Shown: positions 8,390 to 24,671 of the stretch, piece after piece
Layout: every line of letters begins with the position of its first letter
Numbering within the stretch: the first letter of the stretch is position 1
From: Mycolicibacterium iranicum
Lineage (GTDB): Bacteria > Actinomycetota > Actinomycetes > Mycobacteriales > Mycobacteriaceae
Length of the DNA: 64,000 bases
Assembly: GCF_002101705.1 (NCBI RefSeq)
Contig: NZ_LQPC01000031.1
Location: forward strand, 1-64,000
Direction: 5' to 3'
Notes under the pieces: generated by a model
Seen by the model: the letters and a program-made list of their open reading frames with translations, nothing else
What the model was told of the DNA's origin: nothing
Database searches by the model: none
Program-made: the position numbers and the translations under genes

Positions 8390-10201
8390 ATGGCACACCT
8401 GCTCGGGGGCGAGAACCTCCACCTGGAGTACCCGACCGGGGTGGTGTTCGACTCTGTCACCGTCGGGCTCAGCGACGGCGATCGGATTGGCATCGTCGGG
8501 CGGAACGGGGATGGCAAGTCGACGCTGATGGGCTTGCTCACCGGCCAGATCGCCCCCCATGCCGGTCGGGTGACGCGCCGTGGCGGCCTGCGGGTCGGTG
8601 CCCTCGATCAGAAAGACACGCTCGATCCCGACAGCACAGTGGGCTGGTCGCTGGTCGGTGACCGGGCCGACCACGAGTGGGCCGGCGATGCCCGTATCCG
8701 CGACGTGATCGGCGGATTGGTCGCCGATATCGCGTTCGACGCACTCATCGGCACGCTGTCGGGCGGGCAGCGGCGCCGCGTGCAGTTGGCCGCGCTGTTG
8801 ATCGACGACTGGGACGTCATCGCGCTGGACGAGCCCACCAACCACCTGGACATTCAGGGCATCACCTGGCTCGCAGAGCACGTCAAGCAGCGGTGGACAC
8901 CGGCATCGGGCGGTTTGTTGCTCGTCACCCACGATCGTTGGTTCCTCGACGAAGTCGCGACGACGACCTGGGAGGTCCACCCCGGCGGACGAGGCACCTT
9001 GGGCAGCGTCGTCGAACCGTTCGAGGGCGGTTACGCCGCATATGTGCTCCAACGCGTAGAGCGCGACCGCCAGGCCGCCGCGGTAGAGGCCAAGCGCCAG
9101 AATTCGATGCGCAAAGAGCTCGCGTGGCTGCGCCGCGGCGCACCGGCGAGGACGTCGAAGCCCAAATTCCGCATCGACGCCGCCAACGCCTTGATCTCGG
9201 ATGTTCCTCCGCTGCGCAACAGCGTCGAGTTGTCCCGCGCCGCGATGGCGCGCCTCGGCAAGGACGTCATCGACCTCCTCGACGTCTCCGTCACCTACCC
9301 CGGCGCCTCCGGTGGGCGAGAAGTATTGCGCGACATCGAATGGCGGATCGCCCCCGGTGAACGCACCGGCATCCTCGGCGCCAACGGCGCCGGTAAGTCG
9401 ACCCTGCTCGGCTTGATCGCGGGCACGGTGACGCCCACGGGTGGTCGGGTGAAACGGGGGAAGACGGTGCAGCTGGCGGTGTTGGATCAGGAGTCCCGCG
9501 AGCTCGAGCCGCTGGCCGGGGACATGGTCCGCGAGGTGCTGGGGCGTCTGCAGACCACCTACCAGATCGACGGCAAGGATGTCACTCCCGCGCAGTTGCT
9601 TGAGCGGCTGGGCTTTCCGCGCGAACACCTCTCGGCACGTGTCGGTGAGCTGTCCGGTGGCCAGCGGCGACGACTCCAGCTGATGCTCGTTCTGCTGTCA
9701 GAACCGAACGTGCTGGTGCTTGACGAACCGACCAACGACGTCGACACCGACATGCTCACCGCGACCGAGGATCTCCTGGACTCCTGGCCGGGCACCCTGA
9801 TCGTGGTTTCTCACGATCGCTATCTGCTCGAGCGGGTCACCGACCAGCAGTACGCGATCCTCGACGGCCGGCTGCGGCACCTGCCCGGCGGTGTCGACGA
9901 GTATCTGCGGTTGGCGCAGAAACGCTCCGAGGCGCCGGTGCAGCAGAACAAGCCGATCGCCTCGGCAACTCTCACGGGTGCCGAACTGCGCGCCATCGAA
10001 AAGGAGATCGCCTCCATCGATCGGGCGCTGACCAAACTGTCCGATCGCATCAGCGCCAAGCACGACGAGATGGCCGCCCACGATCAATCGGATCACAACG
10101 GGCTGGGTCGGCTGACCGCAGAATTACGGGATCTGGAAAGCCAAGTGACCGAGCATGAGTCACGATGGATGGAGCTCTCGGAACGCCTGGAGGACGCATG
10201 A
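8390..10201 (+). CDS. ABC-F family ATP-binding protein
   Basis: Soluble protein of 603 residues with two ABC domains and no membrane segments. Domain 1 has Walker A GRNGDGKST and signature LSGGQRRRVQLAALL. Domain 2 has GANGAGKST and LSGGQRRRLQLMLVLL. Both have Walker B LDEPTN, and the linker between domains is basic (RKELAWLRRGAPARTSKPKFRIDAAN). The C-terminal 70 residues are a charged helical extension. This is the ABC-F architecture, known for ribosome-associated translation factors and antibiotic target protection; the substrate cannot be read from sequence. A TAGTCT -10 at 8375-8380 puts the transcript start close to the ATG. Its stop overlaps the next gene by four bases. Confidence 0.93.
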   Translation: MAHLLGGENLHLEYPTGVVFDSVTVGLSDGDRIGIVGRNGDGKSTLMGLLTGQIAPHAGRVTRRGGLRVGALDQKDTLDPDSTVGWSLVGDRADHEWAGDARIRDVIGGLVADIAFDALIGTLSGGQRRRVQLAALLIDDWDVIALDEPTNHLDIQGITWLAEHVKQRWTPASGGLLLVTHDRWFLDEVATTTWEVHPGGRGTLGSVVEPFEGGYAAYVLQRVERDRQAAAVEAKRQNSMRKELAWLRRGAPARTSKPKFRIDAANALISDVPPLRNSVELSRAAMARLGKDVIDLLDVSVTYPGASGGREVLRDIEWRIAPGERTGILGANGAGKSTLLGLIAGTVTPTGGRVKRGKTVQLAVLDQESRELEPLAGDMVREVLGRLQTTYQIDGKDVTPAQLLERLGFPREHLSARVGELSGGQRRRLQLMLVLLSEPNVLVLDEPTNDVDTDMLTATEDLLDSWPGTLIVVSHDRYLLERVTDQQYAILDGRLRHLPGGVDEYLRLAQKRSEAPVQQNKPIASATLTGAELRAIEKEIASIDRALTKLSDRISAKHDEMAAHDQSDHNGLGRLTAELRDLESQVTEHESRWMELSERLEDA

Positions 10202-11481
10202 CGTACCTGCTGCGGCCGTTTCAGCTGTGTCTTCGCTACTGGCCGCAACTGGCGGCGTGCTACCTCCTCGGACTCCTCGGCCGTCGTGGTGCCATCGAGT
10301 TGGCCGCGTGGGCGGGGTGGGACAACGACGGCTGGGCCTCGCTGATCATGCCCCTGGCAGGCATGGCTCGTCTCGGGTCCTATGTCGCCATGTTCTTCGT
10401 GCTTCGGCAGGCCCTGCCCGCGCTCGCGGCGCTACCGTCGCGGTCGCTGCGCAGCGTTGATGTGTTCTCGACGGTCATCGTGCCGTTCTTCGCGATCTAT
10501 CTGGCCTGGAAGCTGTTCGCCGAGGATTGGATCGCCTTCGAGGCCGCCGCGCTCGACTACCGGATCGGCGACGCGATAGCGACGCCAGGCGAAGTCGAGC
10601 TGCACCCGGAGACCCTGCCGGTAAGCAATCTCACCTGGGCGCTGATCTTCGCAGCGCTCATTGCTCGATATGTGCTGAGTCGATTCAAGGAACGCCTGCC
10701 GGGCTGGATGATCGCGATCCGCGTGTATGTGGACGCCCTGTGGGTGTTCCTCGGCGTGAGCTTTGCAGCCAGCAAGGATCTGACGTTCATCCTCAACCCC
10801 ACCGGATGGCTGTCGGAGCGCCGGATCGTGGTTTGGTTCAACGACATCCGTGCCGACCTCTTCTCACATTTCCGTCCGCTCGAGGTCTGGTGGGACACCG
10901 TCACGTGGGCGGTGTCGACCGTGTTCGGTGGTGCGACGATTCCGCTGTTGTGGCTGGCCGTCGCGGCGATCGTCTACGGGGTGACGATGCCTGACGACTG
11001 GAGAGGTGCGGCCCGGCGCGTCGCCGGACAGAGGGCGGACTGGGTCTTCGAGCGCGCGGCCAGGCAGAAGCGGGTGCGGGAACGGTGGTCGCAGCTCCCG
11101 GACGTACGACGTGACGAGGTCCGCGACTGGTTCCTGTCCCACCTCGGCAACTACCGGAACATCACCGATGCGGCGCGGCTCATTCTGCACGGCGGCGTGT
11201 TGGCGCTGTCTCTGTACGTCCTGGGCTATCTCGGTCTTGCCTGGCTGGACATGGCGGGCAGCTTCTATCGGCCCGAGGTTCGGGCCGGGTACCTCTTCCG
11301 GGGCACGGCGTGGCTCATCGGCCCGCACCCGAAGGCATTCTGGGATTGGGCGCAGCCGGCGCTGGTATTCGCCTCACACCTGATCATCGAGCCGCTGCGA
11401 GTGTGCCTGATCGCCTCCACCGTCGCCTATTGCGTCGAACATGCTCGCCCAAAGGAAGTTACAGCAGTAAGCGCACCGTGA
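10198..11481 (+). CDS. Polytopic membrane protein of unknown function
   Basis: Conserved-looking membrane protein of 427 residues. About six or seven hydrophobic segments are spread over the length, for example SLIMPLAGMARLGSYVAMFFVL, VFSTVIVPFFAIYLAWKLF, LTWALIFAALIARYVL, TIPLLWLAVAAIVYGV and LSLYVLGYLGLAWL, with a basic cytoplasmic segment near 275-310. The ATG at 10198 overlaps the ABC-F stop (ATGA), so the two are translationally coupled. Its 3' end overlaps by 23 bases the last of three convergent genes for membrane-anchored exported proteins, which suggests a functional link. I do not recognise the family. Confidence 0.8.
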   Translation: MTYLLRPFQLCLRYWPQLAACYLLGLLGRRGAIELAAWAGWDNDGWASLIMPLAGMARLGSYVAMFFVLRQALPALAALPSRSLRSVDVFSTVIVPFFAIYLAWKLFAEDWIAFEAAALDYRIGDAIATPGEVELHPETLPVSNLTWALIFAALIARYVLSRFKERLPGWMIAIRVYVDALWVFLGVSFAASKDLTFILNPTGWLSERRIVVWFNDIRADLFSHFRPLEVWWDTVTWAVSTVFGGATIPLLWLAVAAIVYGVTMPDDWRGAARRVAGQRADWVFERAARQKRVRERWSQLPDVRRDEVRDWFLSHLGNYRNITDAARLILHGGVLALSLYVLGYLGLAWLDMAGSFYRPEVRAGYLFRGTAWLIGPHPKAFWDWAQPALVFASHLIIEPLRVCLIASTVAYCVEHARPKEVTAVSAP

Positions 11482-11962
11482 TCTGGTCGTCGTGGGTGAT
11501 GTCGACCGCGGTGGGTACGGCATCGGACGGCACCACGAACGCGAACTGAGTCCTGCCCGGCTGATGGCACAGCGACTGCAAGCCCTCGGGAGGGATCGGC
11601 GCGAACCCGCCGCTCCGTTCGGCGTCCCACCGCCGTACACCGTCAGTGAGCACCGCCGTGCACAAACCCGGAAGCGCCGTGCCGGACCAATCCACGACGA
11701 TCACGGTCAACACCGTGCCCTGCGGAAGCGGCGGACCGAAGCTCAGCGGGCTCTCGTTGAGGTAGCGGATGGACTCGAGCTTCCAGGTCTGTCCGTCCGA
11801 TGCGCCGGTCTCGCCGTCGGGTACCACCAGTTGCGGGGTGTAGGTGTTGCGGTAGGCCGACCAGTACGGTCCGAAATCGATGGCGATATAGGCGCCGACG
11901 GCGCACGCGACCACGACTGCGCCGATGACGTTGCGCTGCCAGAGCTTCGAGAGTCGCGTCAC
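11459..11962 (-). CDS. Membrane-anchored exported protein, third gene of a triplet
   Basis: A 167-residue protein with one N-terminal membrane segment (VIGAVVVACAVGAYIAIDF, about residues 12-30) and an extracytoplasmic remainder rich in beta-prone stretches (GTVLTVIVVDWSG, QFAFVVPSDAVPTAVDITHDDQITVRLLL). Two cysteines (in LPGLCTAV and QSLCHQPG) could form a disulfide outside the membrane. The ATG at 11962 overlaps the stop of the preceding gene (ATGA). The three genes from 13151 to 11459 share topology but little sequence, looking like an ancient set of paralogues or a multi-subunit envelope assembly. The function is unknown. Confidence 0.8.
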   Translation of the reverse strand: MTRLSKLWQRNVIGAVVVACAVGAYIAIDFGPYWSAYRNTYTPQLVVPDGETGASDGQTWKLESIRYLNESPLSFGPPLPQGTVLTVIVVDWSGTALPGLCTAVLTDGVRRWDAERSGGFAPIPPEGLQSLCHQPGRTQFAFVVPSDAVPTAVDITHDDQITVRLLL

Positions 11963-12528
11963 GTGACTCCGACCTCGTGTTCCATCAGCTGCACCTCGTC
12001 GGTTCTCGTAATCACCGGGTCACTCAACGGAATAGCGATGACGAGCCGGGAATCCAGGATGTCGCTGTTCACCCACACCCTCACCAGCAACGGCTCGTCG
12101 GCGTCCGGTGCGACCAGCTCCGAGGCCACGTCGAACACCCAGCTACCGCGCTCGATCAATCCCGGGGAGATCTCGTTGTCGAGGGTGTCGAAGAAGAATC
12201 GGTCGGACGGATCGTAGGTGTTGGGGCCTACGACCAGGTCGGCCCGCAACAGCGCGGTCGCACCAGTGGCCTCCAGTGCGGCATCGACGACAACCCAGGT
12301 GCCCGCAGCCTCTGCCGAATTCACCTGCGGGGCGATGTGCACTGCGGTGACGGTGGCCTTGACTGCGCGGCCTTCGACCGGTTCTCCAGCGCGGCCGCGG
12401 ACCTCGAAGGGACCGTACAGGTCCGTCGGTGTCGGGAGGTTGTGCCATATCACCACCGAGGCGGCGATAACAACGATGACGGCAAGCGGCGACCACAAAG
12501 CTCTCAGTTTCGTCTTCCACGTGGTCAT
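11959..12528 (-). CDS. Membrane-anchored exported protein, second gene of a triplet
   Basis: A 189-residue protein beginning MTTWKTKLRALWSP, with a single N-terminal membrane segment LAVIVVIAASVVIWHNL (about residues 14-31). The rest is probably outside and looks like an all-beta, Ig-like fold (VKATVTAVHIAPQVN, TWVVVDAALEATG, GSWVFDVASELV, LLVRVWVNSDILDSRLVIAIPL). The pattern resembles exported DUF4352-type proteins, but I cannot assign it firmly. Start and stop overlap both neighbours by four bases, so expression of the triplet is coupled. Confidence 0.8.
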   Translation of the reverse strand: MTTWKTKLRALWSPLAVIVVIAASVVIWHNLPTPTDLYGPFEVRGRAGEPVEGRAVKATVTAVHIAPQVNSAEAAGTWVVVDAALEATGATALLRADLVVGPNTYDPSDRFFFDTLDNEISPGLIERGSWVFDVASELVAPDADEPLLVRVWVNSDILDSRLVIAIPLSDPVITRTDEVQLMEHEVGVT

Positions 12529-13151
12529 GCTGTCGGCGCTCCCACAATCAGTTCCGTCACGCCGTAGTCATCGGTGTCGAGCCAAACCTTGCCGCCGTAG
12601 GTCACCATGAGCTGCCGAAAAGCCTTCTTCCACACTCGGATGGTGACGACACTGTCGTTCGTCAGTGCATCGACAGGCAGACTCCACAGGAATATCAACT
12701 GCTCGGTCAATCCCGGGCCGAGATTGGTGATCAACGAGGCATCCCGATTGCGGAAGACGCCGTAGAACTCCTTACCCGGCACGTCACGGAGATCGAACTC
12801 GTCGCGCAGCCCACCCGGCACCGTCCCGTCGTTGCGCAGAGTAGCCACCACTCCCAGATACATCCGACCCGGCTTGGCCGGGGCGATGACCCGCCTGCCA
12901 CTGTCGATCTTCTCGACAAGGCGGGCCCGCTCGAGGGTGACGGTGAACTGCCCGTCGCTGAACTCTTCGCCGGGAGCGAACGGCGTGGCGCTGGTATCGA
13001 CACGGTCCAATCCGCCGAACAGCGCAGCGACCGCCAGAATGGCGACCAGTGCCGCCTTCCACGACTGACTGAGCCTGCGCTGGGCGACCCACTCTCGCGC
13101 ACGGGCCCTCCTACGGGCGGGCACCGCCGGCTCAGGTGGCTGGGCGTCCAT
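12525..13151 (-). CDS. Membrane-anchored exported protein, first gene of a triplet
   Basis: A 208-residue protein with a Pro/Arg-rich cytoplasmic N-terminus (PPEPAVPARRRARAREW), one membrane segment (AALVAILAVAALFGGL, about residues 33-48) and an external beta-rich domain (GQFTVTLERARLVEKIDSG, MYLGVVATLRNDG, DSVVTIRVWKKAFRQL). The line GRMYLGVVATLRNDG resembles the core of Ig-like DUF4352 proteins. It is the promoter-proximal gene of the triplet. Its start lies about 11 bases downstream of the argH start-side neighbour's 3' end: argH ends at 13163 on the same strand, so read-through from the arginine operon into the triplet is possible. Confidence 0.8.
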   Translation of the reverse strand: MDAQPPEPAVPARRRARAREWVAQRRLSQSWKAALVAILAVAALFGGLDRVDTSATPFAPGEEFSDGQFTVTLERARLVEKIDSGRRVIAPAKPGRMYLGVVATLRNDGTVPGGLRDEFDLRDVPGKEFYGVFRNRDASLITNLGPGLTEQLIFLWSLPVDALTNDSVVTIRVWKKAFRQLMVTYGGKVWLDTDDYGVTELIVGAPTA

Positions 13152-13162
13152 ACCGGTGGATG

Positions 13163-15869
<2,707 letters not shown>

Positions 15870-15896
15870 AACGAAACTCCTTAGGGTGGGGCTGGT

Positions 15897-18503
<2,607 letters not shown>

Positions 18504-18507
<4 letters not shown>

Positions 18508-19372
18508 GCGCTGACCACCTTTGTACCCGCCCCTTCGTTGGTGAACAGTTCGACGAGTACGCAATGCTCCACGCGGCCGTCGATCACGTGCGCGCTCGGA
18601 ACGCCTCCCTCGATCGCACGCAGGCAGGCCTCGATCTTGGGCACCATACCCTCTTCCAAGGTGGGGAGGAGTTCGGCCAGTTCGACTGAATTGATCTGGC
18701 TGACCAGCGAATTACGGTCGGGCCAGGAAGTGTAGAGACCCTCGACGTCGGTGAGCATGAGCAGCTTCTCGGCGCCAAGCGCTTCGGCCAGGGCTGCGGC
18801 TGCGGTGTCGGCGTTGATGTTGTAGACCAGACCTGCACCGTCGGGCGCGATTGTGGACACGACCGGAATCCGCCCGGCCTCGATCAGGTCGAGCACAGCA
18901 TCGGTGTTGACCTTCTCGACGTCACCCACCAGACCGATGTCGGTGGCCACTCCGTCGACCAGGACGCTGCGACGCACCGCAGTGAATAGGTGCGCGTCCT
19001 CTCCGGTGATTCCGACTGCGTACGGACCGTAGGCGTTGATGAGGTTGACCAGTTCACGGCCGACCTGACCGAAGAGCACCATCCGGGCTACTTCGAGTAC
19101 CTCGGGAGTGGTAACGCGAAAACCGCCCTTGAAATCACCTGCAATGCCTAGCTTCTTGAGCATGGCTGAGATCTGTGGACCGCCGCCGTGAACCACGACC
19201 GGGTGAATGCCGCAGTTGCGCAGGAAGACCATGTCGGCGGCGAAGGCCGCCTTGAGCCGCTCGTCGGTCATCGCGTTGCCGCCGTACTTGACGACAACGA
19301 TCTTGTCGTTCAAGGCGGTGAGCCACGGCAGCGCGTCGGCGAGCACCTGAGCCTTGTCGGCGGTTGACGGGC

Positions 19373-19376
<4 letters not shown>
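18504..19376 (-). CDS. argB: Acetylglutamate kinase
   Basis: Phosphorylates N-acetylglutamate, usually the arginine-inhibited step where ArgJ recycles acetyl groups. The 290-residue amino-acid kinase fold shows VVKYGGNAM (about 28-36), [10 protein letters not shown] (about 60-69), the [32 protein letters not shown] region and the C-terminal [23 protein letters not shown]. It overlaps argJ upstream and argD downstream by four bases each. Confidence 0.98.
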
Positions 19377-21666
<2,290 letters not shown>

Positions 21667-22515
21667 TCAGCCCAATCTGACATCCGGCACGAGAGCGTGC
21701 ACGCCCTCCGCCGTCGCACCGAGGGCTGTCGACAGCTGCCAGGCCACATCGCGCACTCGCGCACCGATTTCGGACTGCCGCTCTGGTGTCATCCGCACCG
21801 CCGGAACCGAGGCGCCGATGGCGCCCACGACCCGCTGCGTGTGGTCGAAAACGGGAGCGGCGACAGCCCAAATACCAACGGTACGTTGACCGTTCGACTC
21901 GGCATAGCCACGCAGCCGCGCCTCGTCGAGCTCACGCACGACGGCGGCGGGGTCGACGGTGGTGCTTGTGGTGAGCGCCGTGATCGGTTCGGAAAGGTGT
22001 TGCGCCCGTTCCGCTTCGGGTAACGCACACAGGATCGCTTTTCCCGGCCCGCCGTAAGCGAGCCGGATCGGCACCCCGATGTCGGTGTAGGTGCGGCGCA
22101 GTTCCTGGTGACTCTCGACCTGGGCCGCCACGATGCGTTGCCCCGTTCCCAGCAGTTCGTGAAGACCGATCGTCTCGTCGAACTCGTCGCGCAACTCGGT
22201 CATGAACGGCAGCGCCGCCTCACGCAGCGTGCGGGGCATCGCACCCGAGTTGGCCAGCTGCATCAGCAGCGGACCGAGCCCGTAGCGCTTCGTGCCGGTC
22301 TGCCGCACCAGGTGGTTCTCCTGCATGGCATTCAACAACCGGTGGACGGTGCTCGTCGAAAGCCCCGTCGCGCGGGAGATGTCGCTGACGCCGAGCTCGG
22401 GCCTGCGGCCGTCGAAGCACCGCAGGATCGCCACAGCGCGGTCGATTGACTGCACGCCGCCCCGCCGCTCCGTCCGTTCCGAGACTCCGTCTTCGCTCAA
22501 ATCCACGGTCAACAT
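21667..22515 (-). CDS. IclR-family transcriptional regulator
   Basis: Local regulator transcribed away from the catabolic operon. About 282 residues: an N-terminal winged helix (about 20-85, SIDRAVAILRCFDGRRPELGV then ISRATGLSTSTVHRLLNAM) and a C-terminal effector domain (about 95-275) ending RVRDVAWQLSTALG. IclR proteins in such positions usually bind the pathway substrate or an intermediate. The ATG at 22515 follows GGGGGCAATGGAAG; a start at 22605 would add 30 residues of non-family sequence. It separates the arginine operon from the island, 66 bases from the argC start. Confidence 0.92.
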   Translation of the reverse strand: MLTVDLSEDGVSERTERRGGVQSIDRAVAILRCFDGRRPELGVSDISRATGLSTSTVHRLLNAMQENHLVRQTGTKRYGLGPLLMQLANSGAMPRTLREAALPFMTELRDEFDETIGLHELLGTGQRIVAAQVESHQELRRTYTDIGVPIRLAYGGPGKAILCALPEAERAQHLSEPITALTTSTTVDPAAVVRELDEARLRGYAESNGQRTVGIWAVAAPVFDHTQRVVGAIGASVPAVRMTPERQSEIGARVRDVAWQLSTALGATAEGVHALVPDVRLG

Positions 22516-22586
22516 CTTCCATTGCCCCCATCCGCCCCCGAGGGGCAAATCGCTCTTGACGTCGTGACGCGTATCGCACCTAAGGC

Positions 22587-22649
22587 TTGACGTGACTCCG
22601 ATCACGCCTTTAGTCTTTCCGCACAGCGCAAAACATATCCCACATTGCG
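22587..22649 (+). promoter_or_regulatory. Promoter and candidate IclR operator of the catabolic operon
   Basis: A -35 TTGACG (22587-22592), 18 bases and a -10 TAGTCT (22611-22616) predict a start near 22623. Directly downstream is an inverted repeat CGCAA-N13-TTGCG (22627-22631 and 22645-22649), a size and place suited to the divergent IclR regulator. A GGAAGG ribosome site follows, then the ATG at 22660. Confidence 0.5.
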
Positions 22650-22659
22650 GGAAGGATCA

Positions 22660-23883
22660 ATGAGACCACTCAGCGGATTCCGAGTCCTGGACCTGACCAG
22701 ATTCCTGTCGGGCCCCTACTGCACGATGGTGCTGGCGGAGCTCGGCGCAGATGTCATCAAGATCGAGCAGCCCGGAACGGGCGACGATTCACGCCGCATG
22801 GCGCCGAAAGTCAACGGCGAGAGTTACCCGTTCGCGATGCCGAACCGCAGCAAGCGGTCCGTCGCGGTCGACTTGAAGTCCGACCGCGGCCGCGAACTCT
22901 TCCTCGAGCTCGCCGCGAACGCCGATCTGGTGATCGAGAATTTCCGGCCGGGCGTAGCCAAGCGTCTCGGCATCGACTACACGTCGCTGCGCACGGTGCG
23001 AGACGACATTCTGTACTGCGCGATCAGCGGTTTCGGCCAGACCGGGCCGTACCGTGACCGCCCCGGCTTCGACATCATGGCCCAGGGCATCGGCGGTTTC
23101 CTGCGGATGACGGGCCAACCGGACGGCAAGCCCACCAAGGTCGGCATTGCCATCAACGACATTGCCGCGGGGGCCACCGCGATCTACTCGATCCTTGCCG
23201 CCGAATTGCACCGCAGACAGACCGGAGAAGGCCAGTACATCGACATCTCGTTGGTCGACGCTGGACTCGCCTGGACTGTGTGGGAGTCGGGCGCCTACTT
23301 CGGCAGCGGCGAGACTCCGGCGCAGACGGGGACGCGCCATCGTCGCTCGGCGCCGTACCAGGCCTACCGAACCGCCGACGGCTACGTGACGATCGGCGCC
23401 AACACCGACCGGCTGTGGTTGCGCCTGATCAACGACGTCCTCAAACGCCCGGATTGGGCCGACGACAAGCGCTTCGTCGACCTGCCGGCACGCATGGCGC
23501 ATCTCGACGACCTCGAAGAGGAGATCGAGGCGATCACCACCACGCTGCCGACCAGCGCGTGGGTCGACCGGATGGACACGGCCGGCGTACCGGGAGGTCC
23601 GGTGCTGACGTACGACGAGACGCTCGCCGATCCGCACATCCAGGCGCGCGGAATGGTCGTCGACCTCGAGCACCCGATCATCGGGCCGATGAAGACGATT
23701 GCGCCTCCGACGCGGTTCTCCGAGCTTGAGTTCAGTGTCCGCTCGCCCGCCCCCTGGCTCGGCCAGCACAGCGCTGATGTCCTTGCCGAGCTCGGCATCG
23801 AGCGCGACGAGATCGACACATTGTTCGCCGACGGCGTCCTCTACGACGCCCACCCCGAGATGCAGGAGGGCAAAACAGCATGA
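22660..23883 (+). CDS. CoA-transferase family III (CaiB/BaiF), first copy
   Basis: Moves CoA from a donor (often succinyl-CoA) to a carboxylic acid, activating it for catabolism. The 407-residue protein has the family start LSGFRVLDLTRFLSGPYCTMVLAELGADVIKIEQPG, the segment ENFRPGVAKRLGIDY and ISGFGQTGPYRDRPGFDIMAQ, which holds the presumed catalytic Asp. The ATG at 22660 has GGAAGG upstream; a TTG 15 bases earlier is less likely. It is the first gene of the island operon and its stop overlaps the next start (ATGA). The acid substrate is unknown. Confidence 0.92.
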   Translation: MRPLSGFRVLDLTRFLSGPYCTMVLAELGADVIKIEQPGTGDDSRRMAPKVNGESYPFAMPNRSKRSVAVDLKSDRGRELFLELAANADLVIENFRPGVAKRLGIDYTSLRTVRDDILYCAISGFGQTGPYRDRPGFDIMAQGIGGFLRMTGQPDGKPTKVGIAINDIAAGATAIYSILAAELHRRQTGEGQYIDISLVDAGLAWTVWESGAYFGSGETPAQTGTRHRRSAPYQAYRTADGYVTIGANTDRLWLRLINDVLKRPDWADDKRFVDLPARMAHLDDLEEEIEAITTTLPTSAWVDRMDTAGVPGGPVLTYDETLADPHIQARGMVVDLEHPIIGPMKTIAPPTRFSELEFSVRSPAPWLGQHSADVLAELGIERDEIDTLFADGVLYDAHPEMQEGKTA

Positions 23884-24671
23884 CCAAAGAGATTCGGGTT
23901 TCCCGTGACGCGGAGACCTCGGAGATCGCGACGGTCGAGGTGCACAACCCCGACAGCCACAACGCCATCGCGCTGGCCATGTATCGCCGTATCCCGGAGG
24001 TGTTCGCAGAGTTGGACGCCGACCCCACCGTCAAGGTGATCGTGATCCGGGGCGCGGGAACCCGCAGCTTCGCCTCGGGCGCGGACATCAGCGAGTTCGA
24101 GCAGGTGCGTGGCAACAGTGCTTCTGCCAAGGCCTACAACGAGGACGTCGCGGCGGCCGAGCATGCCGTCGAGGGATGTTCCAAGCCGACCATCGCGATG
24201 GTGCACGGCTACTGCATCGGTGGGGGGTGCGGTCTGGCACTGGCGTGCGACATCCGGTTCGCCGATGAGCGATCACGCTTCGGCATCACGCCCGCCAAGC
24301 TCGGATTGGTCTACAGCCTGGAATCCACCAAACGGCTTGTCGATGTGGTGGGCCCGTCGCGCGCCAAGTGGATCCTGTTCTCCGGCCAGCACGTCTACGC
24401 CGAGGACGCTCTGCGACTCGGACTGATCGACGAGCTGATCCCGGCCGAGGACCTGGAGAAGCAGACCTACGAGTTCGCCCGCCTCGTCACCACGCGTGCG
24501 CAGTACAGCGTCCGTTCGTCGAAACGGATCGTCGACCTCGTACTGGGCGGACAGACCGTCGACGACGACGTGACCATCGACATCAGGAACTCGTCGTTCG
24601 ACACCGACGATTACGCCGAGGGTGTGCGGTCGTTCTTGGAGAAGCGTCCCCCGAGGTTCACCTGGTCATGA
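23880..24671 (+). CDS. Enoyl-CoA hydratase/isomerase family protein lacking both catalytic Glu
   Basis: Crotonase-fold protein of 263 residues. The oxyanion-hole segments are intact (FASGADISEF at about 64-73 and YCIGGGCGLALACD at about 111-124). The two glutamates used by enoyl-CoA hydratase are absent: GGGCE is GGGCG (Gly118), and the second position falls on Pro138 in FGITPAKLG. It therefore probably acts as another crotonase-type enzyme (decarboxylase, lyase, hydrolase or isomerase) on the CoA ester made by the adjacent transferase. Start and stop overlap neighbours by four bases. Confidence 0.88.
   Translation: MTKEIRVSRDAETSEIATVEVHNPDSHNAIALAMYRRIPEVFAELDADPTVKVIVIRGAGTRSFASGADISEFEQVRGNSASAKAYNEDVAAAEHAVEGCSKPTIAMVHGYCIGGGCGLALACDIRFADERSRFGITPAKLGLVYSLESTKRLVDVVGPSRAKWILFSGQHVYAEDALRLGLIDELIPAEDLEKQTYEFARLVTTRAQYSVRSSKRIVDLVLGGQTVDDDVTIDIRNSSFDTDDYAEGVRSFLEKRPPRFTWS

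Noticed and set aside
8069..9628. 519-residue minus-strand frame over the ABC-F gene
   Set aside because: Overlaps both the ABC-F gene and the start of the hydrolase fusion; lacks any motif and is a shadow.
22789..23853. 354-residue minus-strand frame over the first CoA-transferase
   Set aside because: Shadow of a clear CaiB-family gene; no ribosome site, no recognisable domain.
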